Below, piece after piece: positions 1 to 10,585 of a DNA stretch of 64,000 nucleotides (positions within the stretch are counted from its first letter, which is position 1; every line of letters starts with the position of its first letter). Source of the DNA: Bacteroidota bacterium (GTDB lineage: Bacteria > Bacteroidota > Bacteroidia > M30B66); NCBI GenBank assembly GCA_027483445.1, contig JAIXUS010000025.1:1-64000 (forward strand). The letters run 5' to 3'. Under the pieces are notes generated by a model. That model made no database searches. It was not told where the DNA came from and saw only the letters and a program-made list of their open reading frames with translations. The translations under genes and the position numbers were made by a program.

Positions 1-22
1 GTGTGATGTATAGGTTTTTCAT
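1..22 (-). CDS. 5' end of a gene leaving the window (FISUMP-protein paralog start)
   Basis: Reading the minus strand from an ATG at 22, the first codons give MKNLYIT, almost the same as the start MKNLYTT of the next gene (ATG at 2355). The bases just upstream of both starts are also alike (about 23-66 compared with 2356-2402). This suggests a tandem paralog of the 229-2355 gene whose body lies outside the window. Only seven codons are visible, so the function is inferred from this start similarity alone. Confidence 0.45.
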
Positions 23-228
23 GGGCTTTACTTTAGTTGAAAGTAGAAAGTATAAAGTTGAAAGGTGGGGAAGGCGGAAGGGTGAGCGTCGTTGGAAGTT
101 TGAAAAAATTTGAGGCTCCCTCAAACCGAAGATATTCTTCAAAATTCCATGAAATAGAATGTTTTTTATCATCTTTATTTCGATTTGAAACACCTTTTTG
201 ACTTTAAACTTTTAACTTTCAACTGATC

Positions 229-2355
229 CTAATCCCTGAGGCAACGGACGGACAAACCATATCGCTTATTGGTGCCGTACCTGCTTGCATTGCCAGCGTT
301 ATAGTTCAGGAGGCGGGACCAGGCACTTGTCGAGGATGACTCCGTAGAGCTCCACCAGCAGCCGTTGCCGCCAACAGCGCTGAAGGCACCATTGTCGTAG
401 CTGCGGAGGCCGCCCGAAAGACCTGAGAAGCCGCTTTCGTTGGTGGCTTCTCCATTGGGCGCATTCCAGCCTGTGGTTGCTTTCAATTTGCCTCCTGCTA
501 CAATATTCCCTCCAAGATAAGTCTGTAATACTGTCCACTCCGCATCGGTGGGCACATGCCAGCCAGACGGACAAAGGCCCCGCGGGTCAACCGTGGTGTA
601 CCAGTTATACAACTTGCCATAAATGGCGTCGCTGGCGGTGTTGTTTTCGTAATGGCACCAAGCCCCTGAGGTGAGTTGCGACCAGGTATTGTTAACGGTA
701 ACATTGACAATTGGTTCACCATTAGCATAAGTTGCAGTGCGCAGGTTCTCTGCCATCCACCAATGATTACCGATCAGTACCGTTGGGTAAATATTCCCTT
801 CTATGTCACTAACCGTTCCAAAAATGTCGAGACAAGCTTGTAGAACTCCCGCGTCAACGCCTTGTACACCAACCTGAACCGTGTCAAATGCACTGGCTTT
901 TATGGAGTCGTCAACGGAGGTGTCATAACCCCGAATCACAAATTCGCCCACTGCGCAGGTTTGAATGGTAAACTGGCCAGTTTCATTGGTTAGATGCACC
1001 AGAGGACCCATTTTCACGTAGCCTGAGGCTACCGGCTGGTTCTGGCAATTGACCACATTGCCAAAGATGGGATAAATGTTGAACAATTCCGCCTGAAAGC
1101 CCTCTACAATAGGCCCATCGAGACTATTGATGTTACCGGTAGTGGCCAATGTCCAGTTGTTGTTGGTTACCGAACAAATCAAATAAATGCGAAGCTCCAA
1201 ATCCTGGTTCTTCGGCACCCGTCCGCTGATTACACCATTGGCATTGGTATATCGGGTGAGCATACCCATCGTTGGAGATACCAACTCTACCATAGCGCCG
1301 CTCACCAAATCGCCATTCGACGATACCACGGTCAAGGTCATATCGTTAAATGTGCCCGGCACATCCAAGTTCCACCACGAAAAATGGCTCGCTTGTCCGA
1401 TGTATTGGTTGCCTTGTTTTTGTGCTACGCCTTCATGCATCCAAATTCCTTGCACTTCATCAAAACTCCACCAGTCGATGGTGGCTGGGGCTTCGGCTTG
1501 CAAGGTGGATGGAATATTAAAAGTCATGGAAGCTGAAACACCATTCGCCAACTGCAATTCGTTCATATTCGCATCACGCAACTCCACGCTGGCCATGCCG
1601 AAGGAACGAAGTAGTTGCAAGGAGTCGTTCATGCCACCCAACAACTCGCCCGGCATTTGGTCGAACATGGCGGGCGAAGTGGGGTCTAAAGCGGCAGCAT
1701 ACACACGCACGGTTCCAGTGTAGGGTTGACCGTTGCTTCTGATAATTGAATTGGCCGGAAAGTTCAGTTGCAATAATCCTGAAGTAACTGTGCCCCCACT
1801 TGCTGCATTAAAACTACCCGATTGATTCATGGGCAAGAGTTGCACATTTACCCGGTTACTTCCTGTTTCAAGGGGTAGAAAGCTCCGCGAAGCCTGATGA
1901 AATCCAGGTTTTGTAATGGTTATATAGCCGAGCTTGTCGTACACCAAAATGTTGTTCAGAAAAAACACCCCGTTCGGGTCTGTGCGGGTTTCTTCGCCAC
2001 CGTAGGGAGAACGCACAATGGCATTCATTTCGGGTGCTCCGGTGGGGCCACTTACCACACCCATCACCGAAGCTGTGCGTAGATTCCCCAATTGCGCCGG
2101 ATCAACCGCCTGTCCCTCGCTGTGCGTAATGCTGTCGATTTGCGCCAACGGAATTTCACTCACATAGCCATTAAACTGAATCACACGCAAATGCGGCGTT
2201 CCCTGCACATCGGCGGTTTCCACCTTGTCAATCAAATGCGTGGGAATGCGCAACACCGGCTGGTTGTGTCGGTGGATGTTTTTGAGGGTTTGGGCATTTA
2301 GCTGACCACTAAACCCTAAGATTGCGAGAAACAGTGTGGTGTATAGGTTTTTCAT
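229..2355 (-). CDS. Secreted protein with C-terminal FISUMP domain
   Basis: I place the start at the ATG at 2355 because it opens a clear signal peptide (MKNLYTTLFLAILGFSGQLNA). The mature part has a carboxypeptidase-regulatory-like fold near residues 95-170 (VMGVVSGPTGAPEMNAIVRS), further beta-rich regions, and a C-terminal FISUMP domain (the Fibrobacter succinogenes major paralogous domain). That domain shows WMAENLRTATYANGE, YGKLYNWYT, GWHVPTDAEW, WWSSTE and GLSVRCLRD. FISUMP proteins are extracellular or surface proteins, often lipid- or wall-associated, with no defined activity. A shorter paralog of the same domain sits in the cassette array at 54174-54800. Family assignment is firm; the role is unknown. 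Confidence 0.85.
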   Translation of the reverse strand: MKNLYTTLFLAILGFSGQLNAQTLKNIHRHNQPVLRIPTHLIDKVETADVQGTPHLRVIQFNGYVSEIPLAQIDSITHSEGQAVDPAQLGNLRTASVMGVVSGPTGAPEMNAIVRSPYGGEETRTDPNGVFFLNNILVYDKLGYITITKPGFHQASRSFLPLETGSNRVNVQLLPMNQSGSFNAASGGTVTSGLLQLNFPANSIIRSNGQPYTGTVRVYAAALDPTSPAMFDQMPGELLGGMNDSLQLLRSFGMASVELRDANMNELQLANGVSASMTFNIPSTLQAEAPATIDWWSFDEVQGIWMHEGVAQKQGNQYIGQASHFSWWNLDVPGTFNDMTLTVVSSNGDLVSGAMVELVSPTMGMLTRYTNANGVISGRVPKNQDLELRIYLICSVTNNNWTLATTGNINSLDGPIVEGFQAELFNIYPIFGNVVNCQNQPVASGYVKMGPLVHLTNETGQFTIQTCAVGEFVIRGYDTSVDDSIKASAFDTVQVGVQGVDAGVLQACLDIFGTVSDIEGNIYPTVLIGNHWWMAENLRTATYANGEPIVNVTVNNTWSQLTSGAWCHYENNTASDAIYGKLYNWYTTVDPRGLCPSGWHVPTDAEWTVLQTYLGGNIVAGGKLKATTGWNAPNGEATNESGFSGLSGGLRSYDNGAFSAVGGNGCWWSSTESSSTSAWSRLLNYNAGNASRYGTNKRYGLSVRCLRD

Positions 2356-2428
2356 GGGGCGTTTCACTTGAGTTGAAAGTTGAAAGTATAAAGTTGAAAG
2401 GTGCATAAAGTGAGAGAAAGGACAGTAT

Positions 2429-2782
2429 TTACTTTGGTGTAATGGATTTAATTAAACCGGAGAGAATTTTCGAAATTTCTTCGGCGAGGTATTCGAGTTT
2501 TATTTGCGGATCTTCATCAATTTTTCCAAGTTCGCGTGCCAAAATGAGCATTGATCGAACTTCTCCACATGAGCCCTTCGCGATATTGAGAAAGTAGAGA
2601 AGCTCTTTGTTGCTTTTTCGTTCAAATCCTTCAGCGATGTTATTCATGACCGACAGAGCGGCTCTTAGAATCTGGTCTTTGAAACCAAAGTCCCTGTGAT
2701 TTTCAAAGTACTTGTAGATCTCCACGCATAAGGCCTTTGATTTTTGCCATGCAATAGCATCTTCAAACCGATGTATTCTCAT
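2429..2782 (-). CDS. Four-helix-bundle protein, S23 family
   Basis: A 117-residue helical protein with the pattern of the S23/TIGR02436 four-helix-bundle family: FEDAIAWQKSKALCVEIYK near the N terminus, the conserved NNIAEGFERKSNKE block near residues 47-60, and a long last helix. The family is named from proteins encoded in 23S rRNA insertions, and relatives include the diversity-generating-retroelement protein Avd, but free-standing chromosomal copies like this are common in Bacteroidota. No reverse transcriptase or variable repeat is nearby, so a retroelement role is not supported. The upstream spacer at 2799-2830 contains the local ACTTTNAACTTT-type repeat. Confidence 0.85.
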   Translation of the reverse strand: MRIHRFEDAIAWQKSKALCVEIYKYFENHRDFGFKDQILRAALSVMNNIAEGFERKSNKELLYFLNIAKGSCGEVRSMLILARELGKIDEDPQIKLEYLAEEISKILSGLIKSITPK

Positions 2783-2829
2783 GGGAATTCAGGTGCAAGC
2801 CTTTCTACTTTGAACTTTCTACTTTGAAC

Positions 2830-3333
2830 TCATCTTTTCATGAAGGCTTTCGATATCACCGTTTTACCCGAGCGAAGGGTGCAGAAGTATTGTCCGGCGG
2901 GGAGTTTACTCAGATCGAGTTTGGCTTCGCCTTTTGCGCTTGAGTTTAGTTCCTGAACCATTACCACCTCGCCTTTGAGGTTGTGTAGACGAACATCACC
3001 AGTTTGGCCTGATTCGGGCAGGTTGAAGCGGAGGTTCAGTTCCTGATCGGCAGGGTTAGGGTAGAAGCGAAGTTCGGGACGGTCGGCTTCAGAAATTTGT
3101 GTTACGCCATCGGGCAAATAGCGATAGTAATTCAAGTCATCAAGCGCGAGATTTACCACGCTCTGGTCGCTCAAATGAAGCCGCAACTGATTGGCTTCGA
3201 AGTCCATTCGGGTGACTTCCTCAAGGGTGTAAATCTGAACAGAAGCATCGTTCATGTAAAAATACAGCTGCTGGGCAGAAGCTGAAATGGACGAATGCAG
3301 CAGAAATGCTAAGAAAAGTAGTTGTTTAAACAT
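2830..3333 (-). CDS. Small secreted protein with T9SS type A sorting domain
   Basis: 167 residues. A signal peptide (MFKQLLFLAFLLHSSISASAQQ) is followed by a short domain (MNDASVQIYTLEEVTRMDFE) resembling the N-terminal part of the neighbouring FISUMP protein. The last about 75 residues are a Por/T9SS C-terminal sorting domain: FYPNPADQELNL, a GEVVM strand, LSKLPAGQYFCTL and a basic end. T9SS cargo is exported through the outer membrane and the domain is usually cleaved. With so little mature sequence the protein may be mainly a sorting domain on a small adhesive domain. Function unknown. Confidence 0.85.
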   Translation of the reverse strand: MFKQLLFLAFLLHSSISASAQQLYFYMNDASVQIYTLEEVTRMDFEANQLRLHLSDQSVVNLALDDLNYYRYLPDGVTQISEADRPELRFYPNPADQELNLRFNLPESGQTGDVRLHNLKGEVVMVQELNSSAKGEAKLDLSKLPAGQYFCTLRSGKTVISKAFMKR

Positions 3334-3644
3334 ATACCATTAGTGAATTAAGTGAATATTTAAAAGTAGTAATTTTTACATACAATAAACAACAATAGGA
3401 AATAAATTTCAATAATATTGAAGTCAAACTTTTAGCGAGGTGCTTTCTTCGATTGGGATTGGGTTTGAAGAGAAAATTAATCGCACAATACATGAAGACC
3501 AAGTATCAAGATTGAATCTAATGGCCTAATGATAATATTCAATTGATACGAATCGGAGATTAATGCGCCAGCGGGTGCAGCGGATACCCCGAAAAACAGA
3601 GTGGGTGTGAGAGTGGGAGGGAAGTGCGTATGCAGGTAATTGTG

Positions 3645-3772
3645 GGAGAGGGAGGGCGAGCGAGCGCGTTGGAACTGTTTGAGGAGTAGCAGCGAAACAC
3701 GCGGTGCCCGGCACTAAACTTAAAATCGACCAAGGTAGCTGAGCGAGGCAGGCGCCCCAAAAAATCAACAAT
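3645..3772 (-). repeat. Dispersed post-terminator GC-rich repeat, copy a
   Basis: On the minus strand this begins T-run then GGGGCGCCTGCC and continues to GGGCACCGCG and CTACTCCTC. The same ordered blocks recur at 30342-30475, more loosely at 14895-15015, and in diverged form at 37383-37545. Orientation follows the upstream gene (clpC). Confidence 0.6.
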
Positions 3773-3834
3773 ACATGCCGCTTATGCTCCCTCTGCTATG
3801 GCAATTCGCGCTTAAGCCATTGCGAATTTGGCAC

Positions 3835-3862
3835 AACAAAAAAAGGCCGGAAAACCGGCCTT
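3835..3862 (-). terminator. Intrinsic terminator of clpC
   Basis: On the minus strand, AAGGCCGG-TTTT-CCGGCCTT is followed by a run of T. It starts a few bases after the clpC stop codon. Confidence 0.9.
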
Positions 3863-3867
3863 CTGAG

Positions 3868-6420
3868 TTATTCTGTTTCTGCGGAGTCTTCCGACTTCTT
3901 CTTTTTCTTTCCTTTCACAATTTTCACCTGAATCTCCTTGCTTTCTTCATCAAATGTGAGGTTGATCGAATCGCCCTCCTGAAGATTGGCGCTGATAATG
4001 TGCTCAGCGAGTGGGTCTTCAACAAATTTTTGTATGGCGCGCTTTAGCGGACGAGCACCGAAATTGGCATCGTAACCCTTTTCAACAATGTGGTCGCGGG
4101 CGCTTTCTTCCAATTTAATCTTGTAACCCATGTTCTCGATTCGGCGGTATAACTGGGCGAGCTCGATATCGATGATTTCGTTGATGTTCTCTTTGCTTAA
4201 CGAGTTAAACATGATTACATCATCAACACGGTTGAGGAATTCAGGGGCAAAAGCCTTTTTCAAGGCGCTCTCGATTACGCCCTTTTCGTGGTCAGAAGCC
4301 GAAGCTACTTTGGCAGATGTGGAGAACCCAACGCCCTGACCAAAATCTTTCAACTGCCGCGAACCAATGTTGGAGGTCATAATGATAATGGCATTTTTGA
4401 AGTCGATTTTACGCCCGAGCGAATCGGTTAACTGACCATCATCGAGAACTTGCAACAAGAGGTTGAAAACATCGGGGTGAGCTTTCTCAATTTCATCGAG
4501 CAGCACCACAGAATATGGTTTGCGACGCACTTTCTCGGTGAGTTGGCCACCTTCTTCGTAGCCGACGTATCCGGGAGGCGCTCCAATGAGGCGACTTACG
4601 GCGAATTTTTCCATGTATTCGCTCATGTCGATGCGGATCAAGGCATCATCAGAATCGAAGAGGTATTTGGAAAGCACCTTGGCCAACTGAGTTTTACCCA
4701 CACCGGTTGGTCCGAGGAAAATGAATGAACCAATTGGGCGATTCGGATCCTTGAGTCCCGCCCGGTTTCGCTGAATGGCTTTCACCACTTTGCGAATGGC
4801 TTCATCCTGACCAATCACTTTGTCCTGAATCTCGTCATACATTTTTACCAGACGAGAGCTTTCATTTTGAGCGATACGCTGTGTTGGAACGCCGGTCATC
4901 ATGGCAACTACCTCAGCAACATTGTCTTCTGAAACAGTTTGGCGGTTATTCCGGGTTTCTTCTTCCCAAGCTTTTTTCGCGGCCTCAAGCTGTTCGATCA
5001 GCTGCTTTTCTTTGTCGCGCAAACGCGCAGCTTCTTCGTATTTCTGGCTTTTAACCACTTGAATTTTCTCGGCTTTTACCTCCTCAATTTTAGCCTCGAT
5101 ATCCAAAATATTTTGCGGAACATGAATATTGGTAATGTGTACTCTTGATCCGGCTTCGTCGAGTGCGTCGATGGCTTTATCGGGAAGATGACGATCGGAA
5201 ACGTAACGCTGGGTCAGTGTAACGCAGGCTTTGAGGGCTTCAGGCGTATAAATTACGTTGTGATGATCTTCGTATTTAGCCTTGATGTTGTTGAGAATTT
5301 GCAGTGTTTCTTCTTCCGAAGTCGGATCTACAATTACTTTTTGGAATCGACGCTCAAGTGCGCCATCTTTTTCGATGTATTGGCGGTACTCATCGAGTGT
5401 TGTTGCACCAATACATTGAATTTCACCCCGGGCGAGTGCAGGCTTGAACATGTTCGAGGCATCCAATGAGCCGCTTGCGCCACCGGCACCAACGATGGTG
5501 TGAATCTCGTCGATAAACAGAATTACGTCAGGCGATTTTTCCAATTCATTCAAAACGGCCTTCATGCGTTCTTCAAACTGACCGCGGTACTTTGTTCCGG
5601 CTACCAGCGAAGCAAGGTCGAGCGTAATTACCCGTTTGTCGAACAACACCCGAGACACTTTCTTTTGAACGATGCGCAAGGCGAGGCCTTCGGCAATGGC
5701 CGACTTACCCACGCCGGGCTCACCAATTAGAATAGGGTTGTTTTTCTTACGACGGGAGAGGATCTGCGATACCCGTTCAATTTCTTTTTCACGGCCAACA
5801 ATCGGGTCGAGTTTTCCTTCCTCAGCGGCTTTGGTCAGGTCGCGACCAAAGTTATCGAGCACCGGTGTTTTCGATTTGGAGTCGGCCACCTTTTTGGCGC
5901 CTCCACCACCGCTTCCGAAAGTACCACCATCTTCGTCGTTATCATCGTCGAGCGGATTGTTAGGAGCCTGCGCGCGAGGTTCCTCCGTCAACAGATTTTT
6001 CAGTTCATCGCGCACCTTGCCGTAATCCACGTTAAATCGTTCGAGGGTTTTAGTTACAATATTGTCTTCATCTTTCAGGATGGCCAGCAGCAAATGTTCC
6101 GTGCCAATCAGCGTAGTTTTAAACAACCGCGCTTCGAGGTAAGTAATTTTGAGGGCTTTCTCGGCTTGCTTCACCAAAGGTATCTGATTTAAGTTCAACG
6201 ACTTGCCCGATGATACTTTAATTGAACCTTCAACTTGACGTCGCAATTCTTGAACATCTACCTTCAGGTTTTTTAATATGCGAATGGCCATGCCTTCGCC
6301 TTCCCGAATGAGGCCGAGCAGTAGGTGTTCAACTCCCATGTAGTCGTGCCCGAGGCGGAGTGCCTCTTCTCGGCTGTAGGAGATAACGTCTTTCACGCGG
6401 GGGGAAAATCTCGCTTCCAT
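3868..6420 (-). CDS. clpC: ATP-dependent Clp protease ATP-binding subunit ClpC
   Basis: 850-residue Hsp100 unfoldase that feeds substrates to ClpP. In order: a double Clp-N repeat (residues 1-145, with [15 protein letters not shown] and [15 protein letters not shown]), an acidic/glycine-rich linker (155-175), AAA domain 1 with Walker A GEPGVGKS (233-240) and Walker [11 protein letters not shown], a UVR-like coiled segment ([20 protein letters not shown]), AAA domain 2 with [12 protein letters not shown] and [18 protein letters not shown], and the C-terminal ClpB-D2 small domain. The UVR-like middle region and two N repeats favour ClpC over ClpA or ClpB. Length is normal for the family. The gene stands alone and is divergent from gyrA across a 238-base spacer. 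Confidence 0.97.
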   Translation of the reverse strand: MEARFSPRVKDVISYSREEALRLGHDYMGVEHLLLGLIREGEGMAIRILKNLKVDVQELRRQVEGSIKVSSGKSLNLNQIPLVKQAEKALKITYLEARLFKTTLIGTEHLLLAILKDEDNIVTKTLERFNVDYGKVRDELKNLLTEEPRAQAPNNPLDDDNDEDGGTFGSGGGGAKKVADSKSKTPVLDNFGRDLTKAAEEGKLDPIVGREKEIERVSQILSRRKKNNPILIGEPGVGKSAIAEGLALRIVQKKVSRVLFDKRVITLDLASLVAGTKYRGQFEERMKAVLNELEKSPDVILFIDEIHTIVGAGGASGSLDASNMFKPALARGEIQCIGATTLDEYRQYIEKDGALERRFQKVIVDPTSEEETLQILNNIKAKYEDHHNVIYTPEALKACVTLTQRYVSDRHLPDKAIDALDEAGSRVHITNIHVPQNILDIEAKIEEVKAEKIQVVKSQKYEEAARLRDKEKQLIEQLEAAKKAWEEETRNNRQTVSEDNVAEVVAMMTGVPTQRIAQNESSRLVKMYDEIQDKVIGQDEAIRKVVKAIQRNRAGLKDPNRPIGSFIFLGPTGVGKTQLAKVLSKYLFDSDDALIRIDMSEYMEKFAVSRLIGAPPGYVGYEEGGQLTEKVRRKPYSVVLLDEIEKAHPDVFNLLLQVLDDGQLTDSLGRKIDFKNAIIIMTSNIGSRQLKDFGQGVGFSTSAKVASASDHEKGVIESALKKAFAPEFLNRVDDVIMFNSLSKENINEIIDIELAQLYRRIENMGYKIKLEESARDHIVEKGYDANFGARPLKRAIQKFVEDPLAEHIISANLQEGDSINLTFDEESKEIQVKIVKGKKKKKSEDSAETE

Positions 6421-6658
6421 CTTGTCTTCTATTGGTGTGGCTTATGAACTTTTCAAAGATAGAAAATTCCTTAAGCGGTATGCACAAATATACCGGTGTG
6501 CATTTCCGGTCGTCCGTTTCGGATTGTTAATTTCAAACAGAATTTTGTTAATACTGTTCATTGCCTTTTCTGGGTCAGAAAAACGATTTCTGTATCTTCG
6601 CTGCTTGATTTTTACAAGCAACTAACAACAACCGTACACAAACGGTTTAACTGAAGAT

Positions 6659-9187
6659 ATGGCAGACGGAGAAAAGATCATTCCTATAAACATAGAAGAG
6701 GAAATGAAGACGGCCTACATCGACTATTCGATGTCGGTCATTGTGTCACGTGCATTACCCGATGTACGCGATGGATTAAAGCCAGTGCATCGTCGGGTTC
6801 TTTTTGGTATGCAAGAGTTGGGGGTGATGGCCAATCGTCCTCACAAGAAGTCGGCAAGAATTGTAGGGGAGGTCCTCGGTAAATATCACCCACACGGAGA
6901 TTCTTCTGTTTACGACACCATGGTACGTATGGCCCAACCTTGGAGTTTGCGCTATATGTTGGTGGATGGCCAGGGGAACTTTGGTTCGATAGACGGCGAC
7001 AGTCCGGCCGCAATGCGTTATACCGAGGCCCGTTTGAAGAAGATTGCGGAGGAAATGTTGGCCGACATCGAAAAAAACACGGTCGACTTTCGTCCAAACT
7101 TCGACGACTCACTGGAGGAGCCATCTGTACTACCGGCTAAAATTCCAAACCTACTGATTAATGGAGCTGCAGGTATCGCAGTAGGTATGGCTACCAATAT
7201 GCCACCTCACCAGCTCGGAGAGGTAGTGGATGCCACAATAGCCTATATCGATAACCGGGAGATAACCGTGCAAGAACTGATGCAGTTTGTAAAAGCACCG
7301 GATTTCCCAACAGGTGGAATTATCTATGGTTACGAAGGTGTTCGGGAAGCGTTTGAAACCGGTCGAGGACGCATCGTTATGCGGGCCAAAACCGAAATCG
7401 AGCAGGTCGATAATGGCCGTGAGCGAATCATTGTGACGGAAATTCCATACATGGTCAACAAGGCTGAAATGATTCGCAAAACAGCTGAGTTGATCAATGA
7501 CAAGAAACTTGAAGGCATTTCCGATTTGCGCGATGAATCAGATCGCGACGGGATGCGTATTGTATATGAGTTAAAGAAGGATTCGATCACGTCTGTTGTT
7601 CTCAACAACCTCTTCAAATACACTCAACTACAGTCCTCATTCTCAGTAAATAACATTGCACTCGTTAATGGCCGTCCTGAGATGCTTAACCTAAAGCAAC
7701 TCATTTCAGCATTTGTTGAGCACCGGCATGATGTAGTGGTACGTCGCACCCAATACGAATTGGAGCAGGCCGAAAAGCGGGCTCATATTCTTGAAGGGTT
7801 CCTGATTGCGCTTGATAATCTCGACGCGGTAATTAGCCTGATTCGTTCGAGCCGCACACCTGAAGACGCTAAAGACGGCTTGATGGAGACTTTCGGACTC
7901 ACCGAAATTCAATCGAAAGCCATTCTTAACCTTACGCTTCAGCGACTCACCGGTCTCGAACGCGATAAGATTCGGGATGAGTACGCCGAATTGATGAAAA
8001 CCATCGAATACTTGCGTGAAATCCTCGCCAATGAAGGCTTGAGAATGAAAATCATCAAGGACGAACTGGTTGAAATTAAGGAGAAGTACAATGATGAGCG
8101 CCGCACACATATAGTATATGATGCCGACGACCAACGTATTGAAGACCTTATCGCCGATGAGCCTTGCGTGATTACTGTATCGCACATGGGTTACATCAAA
8201 CGAACCAACCTGAACGAATATCGCACTCAGAAGCGGGGAGGGAAGGGCTCGATTGGTTCAAACACACGCGATGAGGATTTCCTGGAGCACTTGTTTGTAG
8301 CCACTACCCACAACTATCTGCTGTTTTTCACTAAAAACGGCCGCTGTTTCTGGATGCGGGCTTTTGAGGTTCCGGAAGGTTCTAAAACATCGAAAGGAAG
8401 AGCGATTCAGAATTTGATCAACATTCCGCCCGACGATAAAGTGATGGCCTATGTGAATGTGGTGAATTTGAATGATGAAGAGTACATCAACAATAACTAC
8501 ATTATAATGTGTACGAACAAGGGAACCATCAAAAAGACTTCCCTTGAGGCTTACAGTCGTCCGAGAGCCAATGGAATCAACGCCATTACGGTTCGGGAAG
8601 GGGAGACCCTTCTGGAAGCGAAGCTGACCAACGGTACTTCTGAGATAATGATGGCATTAAGGTCGGGAAGAGCAATTCGTTTCCCGGAGGCGAAAGTTCG
8701 TCCAATGGGGCGAAATGCGGCCGGTGTTCGTGGCGTTACGCTTAAAGATGAGCAGGACGAAGTGGTGGGCATGGTTTGCGCCGAAAGCACAAGCACACAA
8801 GTATTGGTTGTTTCGGAGAAAGGCTACGGGAAGCGTTCGGAGATTGAAGAGTATCGCATTACCAACCGGGGTGGAAAAGGGGTGAAGACCATTAACATCA
8901 CCGAGAAAACCGGCGACCTGATTGCGATTATTGGGGTAAAAGATGAGGATGATTTGATGATTATCACCCGCTCTGGAATTACTATTCGCACACCTGTGGA
9001 AGATTTACGCGTTCAGGGAAGAGCCACACAAGGTGTGCGCTTAATCAAGTTAAAAGAGAACGAAAATATTGCCGCCGTAAATGTTGTGGATAAAGAAGAG
9101 GAGGTAGAAATTGAAGGAGGAGTAGAAGGTAGTGGTGACATTGAAAACAGCAATAGCGATTCAGAAAACACAGAAACAAACGAATAA
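6659..9187 (+). CDS. gyrA: DNA gyrase subunit A
   Basis: 842-residue type IIA topoisomerase subunit that breaks and rejoins DNA while GyrB supplies ATP. The catalytic tyrosine is Y121 in [10 protein letters not shown]. The quinolone-resistance region reads [17 protein letters not shown], with Ser82 and Asp86 at the positions of E. coli Ser83 and Asp87, so it looks wild type. The C-terminal six-blade beta-pinwheel is present and includes a GyrA box (QKRGGKG). The tail is acidic and low in complexity ([21 protein letters not shown]), as in many Bacteroidota. The stop codon is one base before the next gene's start at 9189. Confidence 0.98.
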   Translation: MADGEKIIPINIEEEMKTAYIDYSMSVIVSRALPDVRDGLKPVHRRVLFGMQELGVMANRPHKKSARIVGEVLGKYHPHGDSSVYDTMVRMAQPWSLRYMLVDGQGNFGSIDGDSPAAMRYTEARLKKIAEEMLADIEKNTVDFRPNFDDSLEEPSVLPAKIPNLLINGAAGIAVGMATNMPPHQLGEVVDATIAYIDNREITVQELMQFVKAPDFPTGGIIYGYEGVREAFETGRGRIVMRAKTEIEQVDNGRERIIVTEIPYMVNKAEMIRKTAELINDKKLEGISDLRDESDRDGMRIVYELKKDSITSVVLNNLFKYTQLQSSFSVNNIALVNGRPEMLNLKQLISAFVEHRHDVVVRRTQYELEQAEKRAHILEGFLIALDNLDAVISLIRSSRTPEDAKDGLMETFGLTEIQSKAILNLTLQRLTGLERDKIRDEYAELMKTIEYLREILANEGLRMKIIKDELVEIKEKYNDERRTHIVYDADDQRIEDLIADEPCVITVSHMGYIKRTNLNEYRTQKRGGKGSIGSNTRDEDFLEHLFVATTHNYLLFFTKNGRCFWMRAFEVPEGSKTSKGRAIQNLINIPPDDKVMAYVNVVNLNDEEYINNNYIIMCTNKGTIKKTSLEAYSRPRANGINAITVREGETLLEAKLTNGTSEIMMALRSGRAIRFPEAKVRPMGRNAAGVRGVTLKDEQDEVVGMVCAESTSTQVLVVSEKGYGKRSEIEEYRITNRGGKGVKTINITEKTGDLIAIIGVKDEDDLMIITRSGITIRTPVEDLRVQGRATQGVRLIKLKENENIAAVNVVDKEEEVEIEGGVEGSGDIENSNSDSENTETNE

Positions 9188-9188
9188 A

Positions 9189-10352
9189 ATGAAAAGGAAT
9201 TTTCTAAGCCTGGTACTTGCGATGGCATTCATGAGTACCCCAATATTGGCCCAGCAGGCTAAAGTAGTTAGTGCTATCAATGCGTTGGGCTATTACACCA
9301 AAGACAGAACCGACATTGAAAGTTTACAGAAAGCCAAAGGGTTTATCGATGAGGCCATCACCACAGAAAGCACTATGGGTAAGCCCAAAACGTGGTATGT
9401 GCGTGGAAACGTTTATTCGGCCATGCATGAGAGTAAAAACAACGATTTGATTAAACTGGCAGGCGATCCATTAAAGACTGCGACTGAGGCCTATGAGAAG
9501 GCGTACACGTTAGATGCGAAGTATGAGAACGCCAATGAGTGTTACATGCGCGCCATTTACGGTTACAAAACCATGGGAATCGGAGCATTTAACGAAAAGA
9601 ACTACAGCGCAGCTACTGAGTATTTCGAAAAAGTGGTGTCACTTTCGGCACTCAAAGGTACTGTTGACAAAGAAGCCATTCAAAATGCCGCGGTTTCGTC
9701 GATGAACGGAGGAAACTACGACAAAGCCATCGAGTATTATGGCAAAATGTTGCCGGAAGACAGCACAGGAGTTTTGTACGGACAAATGTATAAGGCGTAT
9801 TTGGCCAAAGGCGATACCGCAAGCGGATTGATGAAATTGGAAGAAGGCCGGAAAAGGTTTCCACGAAATCAGGCGCTGTTAACCGAAAACCTGAACCATC
9901 TGTTTCGTCAAAAAAAGAATGCTGAGGCAGAAGAGTTGTTGAAACTGGCCATTCAAAATGATCCAACAAACCACACATTGTATTTGGCAGCTGGCAGTAC
10001 ATACGAGAATTTGGGTCGGATGAATGATGCCATAGCGGCATATAAAAAGGCTATTGAAATAATGCCTGAAGCTTGGCAAGCGTATTACAATCTTGGAGCA
10101 TATTACAACAATGAGGGTAAGCGTTTGCAGGATGCAGCTAACAATGAAAAAGACACCAAGAAGTACGAAGCCGGCGTAAAGGCTGCGGACGAGCAACTAA
10201 AGCTTGCTATGGAAAATCTGGAGAAAGCCAAGGAACTGACGCCAGTGGGTTCGTCGGATCGCATGGATATCATGAAGGCGCTCAAGCAACTTTATGTTCG
10301 TTTGAATTTGACCGATAAATTCGAAGCTATAAAAAAGGAGATGCAACCATAA
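9189..10352 (+). CDS. Secreted tetratricopeptide-repeat protein
   Basis: I chose the ATG at 9189 because it opens a signal peptide (MKRNFLSLVLAMAFMSTPILAQQ) right after the gyrA stop. The mature protein is built of TPR helices: AATEYFEKVVSLS, YDKAIEYYGKMLPED, AEAEELLKLAIQNDPTN, MNDAIAAYKKAIEIMPEAWQAYYNLGAYY. TPR proteins of this kind are periplasmic or outer-membrane-associated scaffolds. The short gap to gyrA suggests co-transcription, and a terminator follows. No enzyme domain is visible. Confidence 0.88.
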   Translation: MKRNFLSLVLAMAFMSTPILAQQAKVVSAINALGYYTKDRTDIESLQKAKGFIDEAITTESTMGKPKTWYVRGNVYSAMHESKNNDLIKLAGDPLKTATEAYEKAYTLDAKYENANECYMRAIYGYKTMGIGAFNEKNYSAATEYFEKVVSLSALKGTVDKEAIQNAAVSSMNGGNYDKAIEYYGKMLPEDSTGVLYGQMYKAYLAKGDTASGLMKLEEGRKRFPRNQALLTENLNHLFRQKKNAEAEELLKLAIQNDPTNHTLYLAAGSTYENLGRMNDAIAAYKKAIEIMPEAWQAYYNLGAYYNNEGKRLQDAANNEKDTKKYEAGVKAADEQLKLAMENLEKAKELTPVGSSDRMDIMKALKQLYVRLNLTDKFEAIKKEMQP

Positions 10353-10373
10353 TCTAATTGAGCAACAAGTATA

Positions 10374-10398
10374 GAGGAGGCCTTCGGGCCTTCTTCTT
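10374..10398 (+). terminator. Intrinsic terminator after the gyrA-TPR operon
   Basis: GAGGAGGCC-TTCG-GGCCTTCTTCTT forms a short GC hairpin with a UUCG loop and a T-rich tail, 20 bases after the TPR stop codon. Confidence 0.8.
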
Positions 10399-10512
10399 AG
10401 ATTTCTTTATTTAACATAATATTAATTATAAGACATTTTGAAGGATAAAGAATCAGGCATCCACTTGGACATCAATTATTTGCATACTGTTTATAGGGTG
10501 TCCTTACTGGTT

Positions 10513-10542
10513 TTGTTCTGTCGCGATTTTACGCTACGTTTG
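10513..10542 (+). promoter_or_regulatory. Bacteroidota-type promoter of accD
   Basis: TTG at 10513-10515, a 19-base spacer, then TACGTTTG at 10535-10542. This matches the Bacteroidota primary-sigma consensus (TTG at -33, TAnnTTTG at -7). It lies 44 bases before the accD start. Confidence 0.7.
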
Positions 10543-10585
10543 TTGCCCGTTTTGCAAATCCGAAACGCTCCGCAGAAATATTCCT

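Larger units (their letters stand above)
3334..3867. other. Intergenic region with a terminator and a dispersed GC-rich repeat
   Basis: No gene is visible. The first 200 bases upstream of the T9SS gene are AT-rich and probably hold its promoter. Positions about 3645-3772 contain a copy of the post-terminator GC-rich repeat in minus orientation. The clpC terminator lies at 3835-3862. Short reading frames here have no family features. Confidence 0.6.

Noticed and set aside
1187-1723. Plus-strand frame of about 180 codons
   Set aside because: Antisense of the FISUMP-domain gene; the minus-strand frame has a signal peptide and recognisable domains.
2429-2782. Diversity-generating retroelement (Avd-like protein)
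   Set aside because: The four-helix-bundle protein alone is not enough; there is no reverse transcriptase, template repeat or variable repeat in the window.
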